Assembly (NCBI GenBank): GCA_050741915.1
Contig: JBOGEX010000064.1
Span: forward strand, 1 to 10,208
Source of the DNA: JACCTH01 sp050741915
Lineage (GTDB): Bacteria; Actinomycetota; Acidimicrobiia; Spongiisociales; ZC4RG35
Length of the DNA stretch: 10,208 bases
Reading direction: 5' to 3'
Shown piece by piece: positions 1 to 6,901 of this stretch. The translations under genes were made by a program, and so were the position numbers. Each line of letters begins with the position of its first letter. Within the stretch, counting starts at the first letter, position 1. The notes under the pieces are model-generated. The model had not been told where the DNA came from. It saw only the letters and a list, made by a program, of their open reading frames with translations, and did no database searches.

Positions 1-613
1 GCTCGATCGAGCCACCGGCCGGAACCTTGACATCAAGGGAGAACGATCCGTCGGAGATCATGTGGGCTCCGAGAACCTCGTTGTGTTTGGTGTCTGCTTC
101 GAAGAGGGCCGCCACCGCCCCGTCGCCAAAGTTAAACATGAACCGAGCCCGTTCGTTGGTGTAGTCGAGCAGGTAGGACTCGCGGCAGGCGGCGACCGCC
201 AGGACCCGGCGTAACTCCGGCTCGGCTTGCATCATGTCGCGGACCACCCTTACCGCCACGGGGGATCCACAGGACATGTAGTCCAGCTCCAGGGCGAACG
301 CGTTGCGGGCGCCCAGGCGATGGGCGATCCAGGGAGCCGCCTGCCAGACCTGGTAGTCCATCCAGGTTGATCCGAAGTAAACGACGGCGTCGATCGAGCT
401 GGCCGCAACCTCTGCTTCGACCAGTAGCTCGGTCGCGACGGTCACCGACATGTCGGAGACGTGCTCGTCGGCAGCGGCGATGTGTTTGCCGCGCAGTCCG
501 AACCTCTCGACAAGGACGTTCTCGGGTATGCCGGACAGCTCGGCGATCTCGGCGGCCGTCATCCACCTTTCCGGAAGATAGGAAGCCGTCGCCCTTAGCC
601 CGACCGGCCTCAT
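1..613 (-). CDS. FabH-like 3-oxoacyl-ACP synthase III family protein (3' part missing)
   Basis: The frame is open from the ATG at 613 to the left edge, giving the first 204 residues of a protein whose family is usually about 320-350 residues. The N-terminus has the KAS III pattern: ASYLPE (10-15), RFGLRGKHIAAADE (37-50), the likely active-site cysteine C115 in YMSCGSP, matching FabH Cys112, and FGDGAVAALF (162-171), matching the FabH GDGAGA loop. The catalytic His and Asn of the family would lie beyond the window. Known family members condense an acyl-CoA with malonyl-ACP or, as in NphT7, malonyl-CoA; HMG-CoA synthase and OleA share the fold. The ATG overlaps the TGA of the TetR gene (ATGA), and a GGGGG stretch lies about 8-9 nt upstream. 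It is the last visible gene of the operon. Family assignment is firm; substrate is unknown. Confidence 0.85.
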   Translation of the reverse strand, partial: MRPVGLRATASYLPERWMTAAEIAELSGIPENVLVERFGLRGKHIAAADEHVSDMSVTVATELLVEAEVAASSIDAVVYFGSTWMDYQVWQAAPWIAHRLGARNAFALELDYMSCGSPVAVRVVRDMMQAEPELRRVLAVAACRESYLLDYTNERARFMFNFGDGAVAALFEADTKHNEVLGAHMISDGSFSLDVKVPAGGSIE

Positions 614-1251
614 AAATCTGCCCCCAAACCTCTCATGATGAATCTCATCATCTCCTCCAAGACGTCTTTGGGCACCTCCGTTCCTCCGTTCCAGAGGATC
701 CAGCGCATGCCGACCAGCTCACCGATCCCCATCAGAACGTATGCGAGGACCTCGGGGTCGCCCTTGACGATCTCGCCGTTGGCCATGGCCTGGGAGAGTC
801 CACGCTGGTAACCCTCGGCGATTCGCTCGTAGTGAAGGTGGAGAGCCGTCGGTGAGGCAAACTCTGCCTGACGGATGACCCGATAGAGGGCAGGGTGCTC
901 GGCCGTGAACCGAAAGAATCCCTCGAAGCCCAGCCTTTCCGCCTCGAGGCGGTTCTTCCCAAGGTCGACTCCGGCCGACATGGCCCGACGCACTCGTCGG
1001 TTGAGATCGGCAACCAGCTCGTCGAAGACCGCCTGCTTCGAAACGAAGTACCTGTAGAAGGTGCCCTGGCTCACCCCAGCCTTTTGGGTGATTTTGACAA
1101 TTGAGGCGTTCTCCCAACCCCATTGGGCGAATACCTCTTCGGCTGCTTCCAGCAGTGCCCTGCGGGTTCGCTCTCCCCGGGCGCGGAGAGCGACACCGTC
1201 CACCCCGGTAGGCGCCGGTGCCTCCTCCACCTTCCAACGATCAACGGTCAT
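610..1251 (-). CDS. TetR/AcrR-family transcriptional regulator
   Basis: This is a 213-residue protein of typical TetR length. The N-terminal DNA-binding domain covers about residues 25-75: RTRRALLEAAEEVFAQWGW, then the helix-turn-helix around KITQKAGVSQGTFYRYFVSK (53-72), which is the classic TetR recognition-helix pattern. The remainder is the helical ligand-binding and dimerisation domain, with no recognisable ligand signature. I chose the ATG at 1251 because it forms an ATGA overlap with the stop of the ligase gene and follows a GAGGGG ribosome-binding site about 8 nt upstream. A longer in-frame reading to 1377 would run 130 bases into the ligase gene and gives an unlikely Arg/Pro-rich extension. 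Being inside the operon, it probably autoregulates it, sensing a substrate or acyl-CoA intermediate (inference). The palindrome at 8165-8179 is the best candidate operator. Confidence 0.92.
   Translation of the reverse strand: MTVDRWKVEEAPAPTGVDGVALRARGERTRRALLEAAEEVFAQWGWENASIVKITQKAGVSQGTFYRYFVSKQAVFDELVADLNRRVRRAMSAGVDLGKNRLEAERLGFEGFFRFTAEHPALYRVIRQAEFASPTALHLHYERIAEGYQRGLSQAMANGEIVKGDPEVLAYVLMGIGELVGMRWILWNGGTEVPKDVLEEMMRFIMRGLGADL
635..651. repeat. 17-bp palindrome (7+3+7) in the 3' end of the TetR gene
   Basis: ATGATGA-ATC-TCATCAT is a perfect inverted repeat 22 bases upstream of the ketoacyl synthase start. Next to it, the minus strand carries CATGAGAGGT (637-628), a 10-mer that also occurs on the plus strand at 8172-8181 as the right half of the candidate operator. 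It may be a secondary regulator site or chance; the bases also encode Met-rich TetR residues and the leader of the next gene. Confidence 0.25.
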
Positions 1252-2735
1252 AGCCGCCCCTCGCCGATGGCGGCCATCAGCTCGCGCTTGAGAACCTTGT
1301 TCATGCCCGAGCGAGGAAGGGCGGCGATGAACCGCACTCTCCTGGGGACCTTGTAGCGGGCGAGCCGTTGCCGGCACCAGTCGATCAGCTCAGCTTCGCT
1401 GGTCGCCTCTCTAGTCGCGACGACCGCCACCCCGACCTCACCCCAGCGCTCGTCGGGCACTCCGACCACAGCCGCCTCCACCACCGCAGGATGCTCGACC
1501 AGCACCGACTCGATCTCGGCTGGGTAGACATTCTCTCCCCCAGAGATGTACATATCTTTGACCCGATCCCGGATCCGATAGAAGCCTTCTTCGTCTCGCT
1601 CGGCTATATCGCCGGTGTGGAGCCACCCGCCCCGCAAAGCCTCCGCCGTCGCCCCCGGATCTTGCCAATAGCCTTTGAACACGTTCGGGCCGCGGACCAG
1701 CAGCTCGCCGCTCCCCGGGCCCTCGATGAGACTTCCATCGTGCTTTCCAAGCGCGACTTCGACATGGGGATAGGCCTTACCGGCGAATCCGACCTTGCGA
1801 TCAACGTCCTCCGGCGGCAGCCCCAAGACGTTGGGAGAGGCCTCCGAAAGCCCGTAACCCTGTGCGAGAGCCACCCCCCGCTCGTGCCAGGTGCGGATCA
1901 AGCTCTCGGGCATGGGCGCTCCCCCTACCACCGCCAACCGCAGAGACGACAGATCCGTGCTTGCAAAGGCAGGGTGCTCGGCCATAAAGAGATATGTGGC
2001 TGGAACCCCCATCATCGTGGTGACCCTCTTCGTTTCGATCAGCTGCAAGGCTCGGCCGGCCTCGAAAGAGGACTCGAGGACGACTGTGGCTCCCTTCGAC
2101 CAAGCCAAGAGGGGCTGCACATTCCATCCACCGACGTGAAACTGGGGAAGGACCTGGAGAACCACGTCGAAGGTGGTGACATCCATCAATCGATCGATCG
2201 AGAGATTGGTCCAAAAGCAATTGGCGTGGGTGAGGACCGCGCCCTTGGGTTTGCCGGTGGTACCCGAGGTGTAGATCAGAAGAAGTGCATCCTGATCTGC
2301 CACCGAGACATCGCCTGCCCCCGGTGGGGCTGGTTCCTCCAATGGTCTGACCGCCGGTCGATTGGCCGCAAGAGCCAGCGTCTCCGCTGCCTGGCTGAGC
2401 CTGTCCTGAGACACGATGAACAAGCCGGCGCCCGAGTGATCGAGCTGGTAGGCCAGCTCATGGGGTGTGAGCCGCCAGTTCAAGGGGGTCATCACCAGCC
2501 CGGCCCTGGCACAGGCGAAAAGGACGGCGACGTATTCGGGGCAATTGCCCGCCAGAACCGCTACCCGATCGCCGCCCACCAGGCCGCGGCCCGAGAGATC
2601 GGCGGCTAGGTTCCTCGAGCTCAGATCCAAGTCCCGGTAGGTCACCTTCCTGTCAAGGAAGTCGATTGCTACCCGTTCCGGAGTGAGTCTTCCCCGATCA
2701 GCGACCCAGCCGCCGAGGGTCATATCGGAGCTCAT
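1248..2735 (-). CDS. Acyl-CoA synthetase (class I adenylate-forming, FadD-like)
   Basis: The 495-residue protein activates a carboxylic acid with ATP and joins it to CoA through an acyl-adenylate. Core motifs are all present: the P-loop IYTSGTTGKPKG (154-165), YGLSE (294-298), the ATP-binding TGD (374-376), the hinge segment RVKDMYISGGENVYPAEIE (391-409), and the C-terminal PRSGMNKVLKREL, with K480 in the position of the catalytic lysine. The usual Gly before that lysine is Asn here. The ATG at 2735 forms an ATGA overlap with the stop of the hydrolase gene. The frame extends upstream to 2816, but that would invade the hydrolase. An ATG at 2723 is an alternative start. No clear Shine-Dalgarno site precedes it, consistent with coupled translation. 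The acid substrate cannot be read from the sequence; medium-chain, aromatic or alicyclic acids are all possible. Confidence 0.93.
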   Translation of the reverse strand: MSSDMTLGGWVADRGRLTPERVAIDFLDRKVTYRDLDLSSRNLAADLSGRGLVGGDRVAVLAGNCPEYVAVLFACARAGLVMTPLNWRLTPHELAYQLDHSGAGLFIVSQDRLSQAAETLALAANRPAVRPLEEPAPPGAGDVSVADQDALLLIYTSGTTGKPKGAVLTHANCFWTNLSIDRLMDVTTFDVVLQVLPQFHVGGWNVQPLLAWSKGATVVLESSFEAGRALQLIETKRVTTMMGVPATYLFMAEHPAFASTDLSSLRLAVVGGAPMPESLIRTWHERGVALAQGYGLSEASPNVLGLPPEDVDRKVGFAGKAYPHVEVALGKHDGSLIEGPGSGELLVRGPNVFKGYWQDPGATAEALRGGWLHTGDIAERDEEGFYRIRDRVKDMYISGGENVYPAEIESVLVEHPAVVEAAVVGVPDERWGEVGVAVVATREATSEAELIDWCRQRLARYKVPRRVRFIAALPRSGMNKVLKRELMAAIGEGRL

Positions 2736-3517
2736 GCGAGAAACCCGATCATCGTCTTGGCCACCGAGTCCGGCTCCTCCCAAAAAAACAGATGGCCTCC
2801 GTCGGGAAAAAGACACAGCTCGGCATTGGGAATCAACGCTGCCAGAAGCTCCGAGTTGCGATAGTCGACCACCCGGTCGGAGGTGCCGTGCATGACCAAA
2901 GTCGGCGCCCTTATCCGAGCCACTCTCCCCCCGCCGTCATACGTCATACCCGCTGCGGCCTGAGAGGCCCAGGCGGCCGGCGACTGGGGATTGGCAAGGC
3001 GGAGCTTGAGGATCTCCTCAAAAACCTCGGCCGGGGCCTGGTCGCTCAAGGCGTTCTCGACAAACTTGTGGAGGGCGGTCCTCTGGTCCCAACCAACGGC
3101 TGCCGCGATCATCTCGGCGGTCTCTTCTGGCATGGGGTAGGCATCACTCCCACCGGGGGTGGTACACATCAGCATTAGGCGCTTTATTCGTTGTGGCCAA
3201 CGGAGTGCGAGCTCTTGGGCGATCATGCCACCCAGAGAAGTACCGGCCACATGGGATCGATCCACTCCGGCGGCCTCGAGAACCGCAACCGCATCACCAG
3301 CCATGCTGGCGGCGTCGTAGGGACCCAAAGGCGCCGACGAGTCACCGATACCTCGATTGTCGAAAGTGATGACCCGATACTCCTTGCTCAGTAGAGGGAC
3401 CAGGGGCGACCATCCCCACCGGCCATAGCCGAGACCCTGGATGAGGAGGAGGGGTTCGCCCCGACCGTGCTCCTCCCAGGCGATTCGCACCGAGGCGTTG
3501 GGGGCGATGTTCGTCAC
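2732..3517 (-). CDS. Alpha/beta-hydrolase (esterase/lactonase-like)
   Basis: This is a 261-residue alpha/beta-hydrolase of normal family length. It shows the oxyanion-side loop IQGLGYGRWGW (26-36), the strand-turn FDNRGIGDSSAP (52-63), the nucleophile elbow GTSLGG with S94, the acid D214 in HGTSDRVVDY, and the base H242 in PDGGHLFFWEEP, so the triad is complete. The FDNRG and GTSLGGMIAQELAL segments resemble 3-oxoadipate enol-lactonase (PcaD)-type and related esterases. The reaction is therefore probably ester, thioester or lactone cleavage; a more exact assignment is not justified. The start is the GTG at 3517, giving a GTGA overlap with the livM stop. The frame stays open upstream to 3937, but that stretch is antisense-like noise across livM. 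The ribosome-binding site is weak (GGACGG). No signal peptide is seen, so it is cytoplasmic and probably acts on imported substrate. Confidence 0.9.
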   Translation of the reverse strand: MTNIAPNASVRIAWEEHGRGEPLLLIQGLGYGRWGWSPLVPLLSKEYRVITFDNRGIGDSSAPLGPYDAASMAGDAVAVLEAAGVDRSHVAGTSLGGMIAQELALRWPQRIKRLMLMCTTPGGSDAYPMPEETAEMIAAAVGWDQRTALHKFVENALSDQAPAEVFEEILKLRLANPQSPAAWASQAAAGMTYDGGGRVARIRAPTLVMHGTSDRVVDYRNSELLAALIPNAELCLFPDGGHLFFWEEPDSVAKTMIGFLA

Positions 3518-4518
3518 CGCCGCCGTCCGATCCGAACATTGATCAACCCGCCAGGTACGAAAAGGACCAAGAGCACGAAGAGGACCCCTAACGCGAAGAG
3601 GGGTTCTGACAAGGGACCTCCGAGCCAAGTCGGCAGCGCATCGATGACATCTGATGTCGCCAGCACCGACAGGCGCAGGGTGAGAACTCCATAAACGAAC
3701 CCACCGATGGCAGCCCCCCAGAGCTTGCCCGGTCCGCCCAGCACGACCATCACCAGTATGGCCAAGGTGAACTCCGGAGTGGTGATCCCGACGTTGGAAC
3801 CGCGGACCACGAGCAGGTAGATCGACCCTCCCAGCGCCGCCAACGTGGAGGCGATCAGATAGGAAGCCAATTTGAAGGGGAAGGGCTTGAGGCCGATCAT
3901 CTCTACCCGCGGTTCGTTGTCTCGAACTGCCTCCCAAACTCGCCCGGCGCGTGAGGACGTGGTTCGCCGGGCGACAAGGAATGTGAGGAGGACACCCGCC
4001 AGGGCAAGCCAGTAGATGTTGCGGGTGTTAAGCACACCCCTGAAGAGTCCGGGCACTTGTTCAGAGGCAAGTGCCAGACCCTCTTCACCACCCAAGATCC
4101 GCAGAGGATCGGTAAGGACCAGCAGCGAGAAGGCCTCAGCGAACGCCAAAGTGACCATGGCGAAAGCCACGCCCGAAGTGCGAAGGGCCAGCGAACCCAG
4201 GAGCCCACTGACGAGCCCCACACCCAGTACAGCCGCGCCGGCGGCAAGCGGATAGGAGAGCTCCCAATGCAACATCATCAAGTTGGTCCCGTACACGCCG
4301 AGGGCAAACGGAAGCGCGTGGCCAAAGCTGAGCAAACCGGTATACCCGAACATCACGTCGTACGAGACGGCCAAGCCCGCCAGGGCCAAGGCAACGGCCA
4401 GAACCTGCAGGGCACCCGGCGAGTTGATCGCTCCCGTGAAGACTCCCGGGACTCCCACGGGAATGAACGGCGCCGCCGCCAGCAAGACGATCACCCCTAA
4501 GGGGAGGAGGCGCTTCAC
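3514..4518 (-). CDS. livM: ABC transporter permease, LivM type (branched-chain amino acid/HAAT family)
   Basis: This is a 334-residue, strongly hydrophobic membrane protein with about eight to ten transmembrane segments. Family markers are GYTGLLSFGHALPFALGVYG (58-77), the cytoplasmic coupling (EAA-like) loop GRVWEAVRDNEPRVEMIGLK (192-211), and VVLGGPGKLWGAAIGG (258-273). It would pair with the LivH-type subunit to form the inner-membrane channel. The start is the GTG at 4518, which overlaps the livH stop as GTGA and is preceded by an AAGGTGG ribosome-binding site. It ends with the basic tail RIGRRR, consistent with positive-inside topology. The livM symbol denotes family only; HAAT transporters also carry amides, urea, short carboxylates and aromatic acids, and the enzymes encoded downstream argue against plain leucine uptake. 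Confidence 0.93.
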   Translation of the reverse strand: MKRLLPLGVIVLLAAAPFIPVGVPGVFTGAINSPGALQVLAVALALAGLAVSYDVMFGYTGLLSFGHALPFALGVYGTNLMMLHWELSYPLAAGAAVLGVGLVSGLLGSLALRTSGVAFAMVTLAFAEAFSLLVLTDPLRILGGEEGLALASEQVPGLFRGVLNTRNIYWLALAGVLLTFLVARRTTSSRAGRVWEAVRDNEPRVEMIGLKPFPFKLASYLIASTLAALGGSIYLLVVRGSNVGITTPEFTLAILVMVVLGGPGKLWGAAIGGFVYGVLTLRLSVLATSDVIDALPTWLGGPLSEPLFALGVLFVLLVLFVPGGLINVRIGRRR

Positions 4519-5399
4519 GGCGCCACCTTGCCAAGCAGACCTTGGGGTCGGACCAGCAGGACAAGAGCAAGAAGCACAATCACCGAGATCGACCCGAGCC
4601 CAGTCGCCAGGTAGTTGTTGACGTACACCTGTGTGAGGGCGACCAGGACCGAGGCCACTGCGGTGCCGGGGATCGACCCCATCCCACCGATGACGACGAC
4701 GATGAAGGCGAAGATCAGTTGCGTGGTGCCAAGGCTGGGGCTAATCCCGTTGAAGTAAACGGCTCCGAGAGCCCCGCCGACTGCCGCCAGAAGACCGCCG
4801 ACCGCAAACACGATCGTGAAGCTTCGATCGACGTCGATCCCGAGCGCTCGCACCATGGCCGGGTTCTCGACCCCGGCCCGGATTATCAGGCCATGTCGAG
4901 TTCGTTTGAGAAACGTGAGAAGGCCGATGAGGAAGACGATTGCCACCCCAAAAATGAGCAGCCGGTTGTTGGGAACACTCGCACCAACGATGTTGGTGGT
5001 ACGGACAAACCAGTCCGGCTGGGTCAATAACCGCGGGTCGTAGCTAAACCAACCTCCGAGGAGGGCCACAAGCGCGATCCCGAGCCCGATCGTGAGAAGG
5101 ATCTGCTCTACATGGCTTCCGTAGAGGCGGCGGATGAGCCCGCGCTCCACGACCGCTCCCGCAACACTCCCCACCACGGCGGCCGCCAGGACAGCAACCA
5201 GAAAGCGGATCCCAAGCGGCAACCCGTCGAAGCGATCCATGACCAGCCACGCCGCGTACCCCCCGATTGCAAAAAAGGCGCCATGAGCCAGGTTGAGCAC
5301 ATTCATCAGGCCAAAGATCAGAGACAGTCCCGACGCCAGCAAGAAGTACAAACCGGCCAAGCCCAAGCCGGTCGCAGTAAAGAGGACAAAGCTGCTCAT
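4515..5399 (-). CDS. livH: ABC transporter permease, LivH type (branched-chain amino acid/HAAT family)
   Basis: This 294-residue integral membrane protein matches LivH length (about 290-310). The N-terminal segment contains FGLMNVLNLAHGAFFAIGGY (29-48), the most characteristic LivH signature. The coupling loop to the ATPases is RAGVENPAMVRALGID (174-189), and VIGGMGSIPGT (236-246) is the conserved loop near the C-terminus. About eight membrane helices can be traced. The ATG at 5399 overlaps the TGA of livF (ATGA), with GAGG about 5 nt upstream. Its end overlaps livM by the same arrangement, suggesting equimolar synthesis of the two permease subunits. Nothing in it reveals the substrate. Confidence 0.94.
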   Translation of the reverse strand: MSSFVLFTATGLGLAGLYFLLASGLSLIFGLMNVLNLAHGAFFAIGGYAAWLVMDRFDGLPLGIRFLVAVLAAAVVGSVAGAVVERGLIRRLYGSHVEQILLTIGLGIALVALLGGWFSYDPRLLTQPDWFVRTTNIVGASVPNNRLLIFGVAIVFLIGLLTFLKRTRHGLIIRAGVENPAMVRALGIDVDRSFTIVFAVGGLLAAVGGALGAVYFNGISPSLGTTQLIFAFIVVVIGGMGSIPGTAVASVLVALTQVYVNNYLATGLGSISVIVLLALVLLVRPQGLLGKVAP

Positions 5400-6094
5400 C
5401 GGACCTCGACCCCGAGGAAGCGTCCCGCCAGGGAGGCATCATCCGTCAGGTCTTTCATGGGACCCGAAAAGACCACCTCGCCTTGATCGAGGACCACGGC
5501 CTCTGACGCCAGGTGGGCGGCAACTGAGAGGTTTTGCTCGACGAGGAGCACTGTCGTTTCCCCTCGGGCCTTGGTGAGGGCTTCGACCACATGCTCGATA
5601 ACGATGGGAGCAAGACCCTTGGTCGGCTCGTCTATGAGCAGAAGCCGGTTGGGATTGAGCAGCCCCCGTGCCAAAGCCACCATCTGCTGCTGCCCACCGG
5701 AGAGGGTTCCGGCCAGTTGTGAGGAGCGAGCCTTGAGATCGGGAAACAACTCGAACACAAGGTCGTAGCGATGGTCAACTCCTGATCGCTCGGCCAGCTT
5801 CAGGTTCTCCGTAACAGTGAGTGCGGAGAAGACCTCTCGATCCTCGGGCACGTACCCAACCCCTTTGCGAGCAACCAGATGGCTAGGGGTACCAAAGAGC
5901 TCTTCTTCTGCCAGCCGGATCGAGCCAACGAAAGGGAGCAAACCAATTATGGCGCGAATAGTGGTGGTTTTTCCGACCCCGTTGCGGCCGAGCAAGGCAG
6001 TTACCCCGCCTTCGGCGACAGTCAGATTGACCCCATGAAGGATGTGGGCTTCCCCCCGCCAAACGTTGAGATCACTGACCTCGAGGGCCGTCAC
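5396..6094 (-). CDS. livF: ABC transporter ATP-binding protein, LivF type
   Basis: This is a 232-residue ATPase, the usual LivF size. It has Walker A GRNGVGKT (36-43), the segment GVGYVPEDREVFSALTV typical of LivF after the Q-loop region, the ABC signature LSGGQQQMVALARGLL (from 131), Walker B LLLIDEPTKGLAP (from 151), and the LivF-type LLVEQN (183-188), where other ABC ATPases carry the switch histidine. It energises the LivH/LivM channel as a heterodimer with LivG. The start is the GTG at 6094, forming GTGA with the livG stop, and it has a good GGGAGAAGG ribosome-binding site just upstream. All catalytic motifs look intact. Confidence 0.95.
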   Translation of the reverse strand: MTALEVSDLNVWRGEAHILHGVNLTVAEGGVTALLGRNGVGKTTTIRAIIGLLPFVGSIRLAEEELFGTPSHLVARKGVGYVPEDREVFSALTVTENLKLAERSGVDHRYDLVFELFPDLKARSSQLAGTLSGGQQQMVALARGLLNPNRLLLIDEPTKGLAPIVIEHVVEALTKARGETTVLLVEQNLSVAAHLASEAVVLDQGEVVFSGPMKDLTDDASLAGRFLGVEVR

Positions 6095-6873
6095 AAGCCT
6101 TCTCCCAAATACGCCTTGCGCACGACCTGGTCCGCCATCACGCGGTCGGGGCTGTCGATGGTGAGCAGGCGGCCCTCATGCATGACGGCGATGCGATCCG
6201 AGACATCGACCACGAACTCCATACGGTGCTCCACCATGAGGACGGTTTTCCCCCCCGAATGGACCCTGCGGATGAGTTCGACCAGCGGCCCGGTCTCCTC
6301 CACCGAGACTCCCGCCGTGGGCTCATCGAGGAGAAGTACCTGGGGGTTGCCAGCCAAGACCACAGCCAACTCGAGTTTGCGTTTGTCGCCATGGGAGAGA
6401 TCGCGCACGCGATCACTTCTGTGGCTGGTGAGATTCACCTGCTCAAGAGAGGTGGTGACCTGTTCGGCAACCTCGCCTTGGTCCTTGGGTATCGCCAGCA
6501 AGTTCAGACTTCCGCCGGTCGCCGATTGGGCCGCCAGCCGAACGTTCTCGGAAACCGTCAACGTCGGAAAGAGGCTTGACGTTTGAAACGTGCGACCGAG
6601 CCCACGCCGGGTGCGAAGGGCGGGGCGAAGGTTGGTCACAGCCATCCCCAACAACTCGATCACGCCCGAGCGCGCCTGATAGAAGCCCGAGATCAGGTTG
6701 ATGAGGCTGGTCTTGCCGGCGCCATTCGGCCCAATGACCGAAACGAACTCGCCCTGGCTGATGCTGAGATCGACCCCGTCAATGATCTTCAGCCCGCCAA
6801 CGCCCCAACCAAGGTCGGCAACCCGGAGCGCCGGGTCGCCAACCTGTTCAGGCTGAGCAGAGGATGAGTCCAT
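6091..6873 (-). CDS. livG: ABC transporter ATP-binding protein, LivG type
   Basis: This is a 260-residue ATPase with Walker A GPNGAGKT (48-55), Q-loop RTFQ (Q97), a signature of the form LSHGDKRKLELA (from 159), Walker B VLLLDEPTAG (from 179) and switch histidine H216 in MVEHRME. The signature differs from the textbook LSGGQ, but LSxG variants are normal for LivG subunits. The gene begins 28 bp after the stop of the binding-protein gene, the only junction of the operon without an overlap. No convincing Shine-Dalgarno sequence precedes the ATG at 6873, and a TAG four codons upstream rules out a longer form. Lower translation than the binding protein would fit the usual excess of the latter over the membrane complex (inference). 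Confidence 0.94.
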   Translation of the reverse strand: MDSSSAQPEQVGDPALRVADLGWGVGGLKIIDGVDLSISQGEFVSVIGPNGAGKTSLINLISGFYQARSGVIELLGMAVTNLRPALRTRRGLGRTFQTSSLFPTLTVSENVRLAAQSATGGSLNLLAIPKDQGEVAEQVTTSLEQVNLTSHRSDRVRDLSHGDKRKLELAVVLAGNPQVLLLDEPTAGVSVEETGPLVELIRRVHSGGKTVLMVEHRMEFVVDVSDRIAVMHEGRLLTIDSPDRVMADQVVRKAYLGEGL

Positions 6874-6901
6874 AGCGAGATCGGCTAGAGGCCGTCTGTC
6901 G

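Noticed and set aside
1095..1100. TTGACA on the plus strand inside the TetR gene
   Set aside because: No -10-like sequence occurs at 16-18 bases spacing and there is no plus-strand gene downstream.
1252..1377. Longer TetR start at 1377
   Set aside because: The extra 42 residues overlap the ligase, look non-protein-like, and the ATG at 1251 has both an ATGA overlap and a ribosome-binding site.
1368..2609. A 413-codon plus-strand open frame
   Set aside because: It lies exactly antisense to the acyl-CoA synthetase, which has every family motif. Its product has no recognisable domain and is Arg/Gly/His-rich, a common by-product of GC-rich codon bias.
2736..2816. Longer acyl-CoA synthetase start at 2816
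   Set aside because: It would overlap the catalytic C-terminal part of the hydrolase gene. The ATG at 2735 fits the ATGA pattern of the operon.
3518..3937. A 140-residue N-terminal extension of the alpha/beta hydrolase
   Set aside because: It overlaps the 3' end of livM in another frame and has low-quality Arg/Gly-rich sequence. The GTG at 3517 gives a normal family length and a GTGA overlap.
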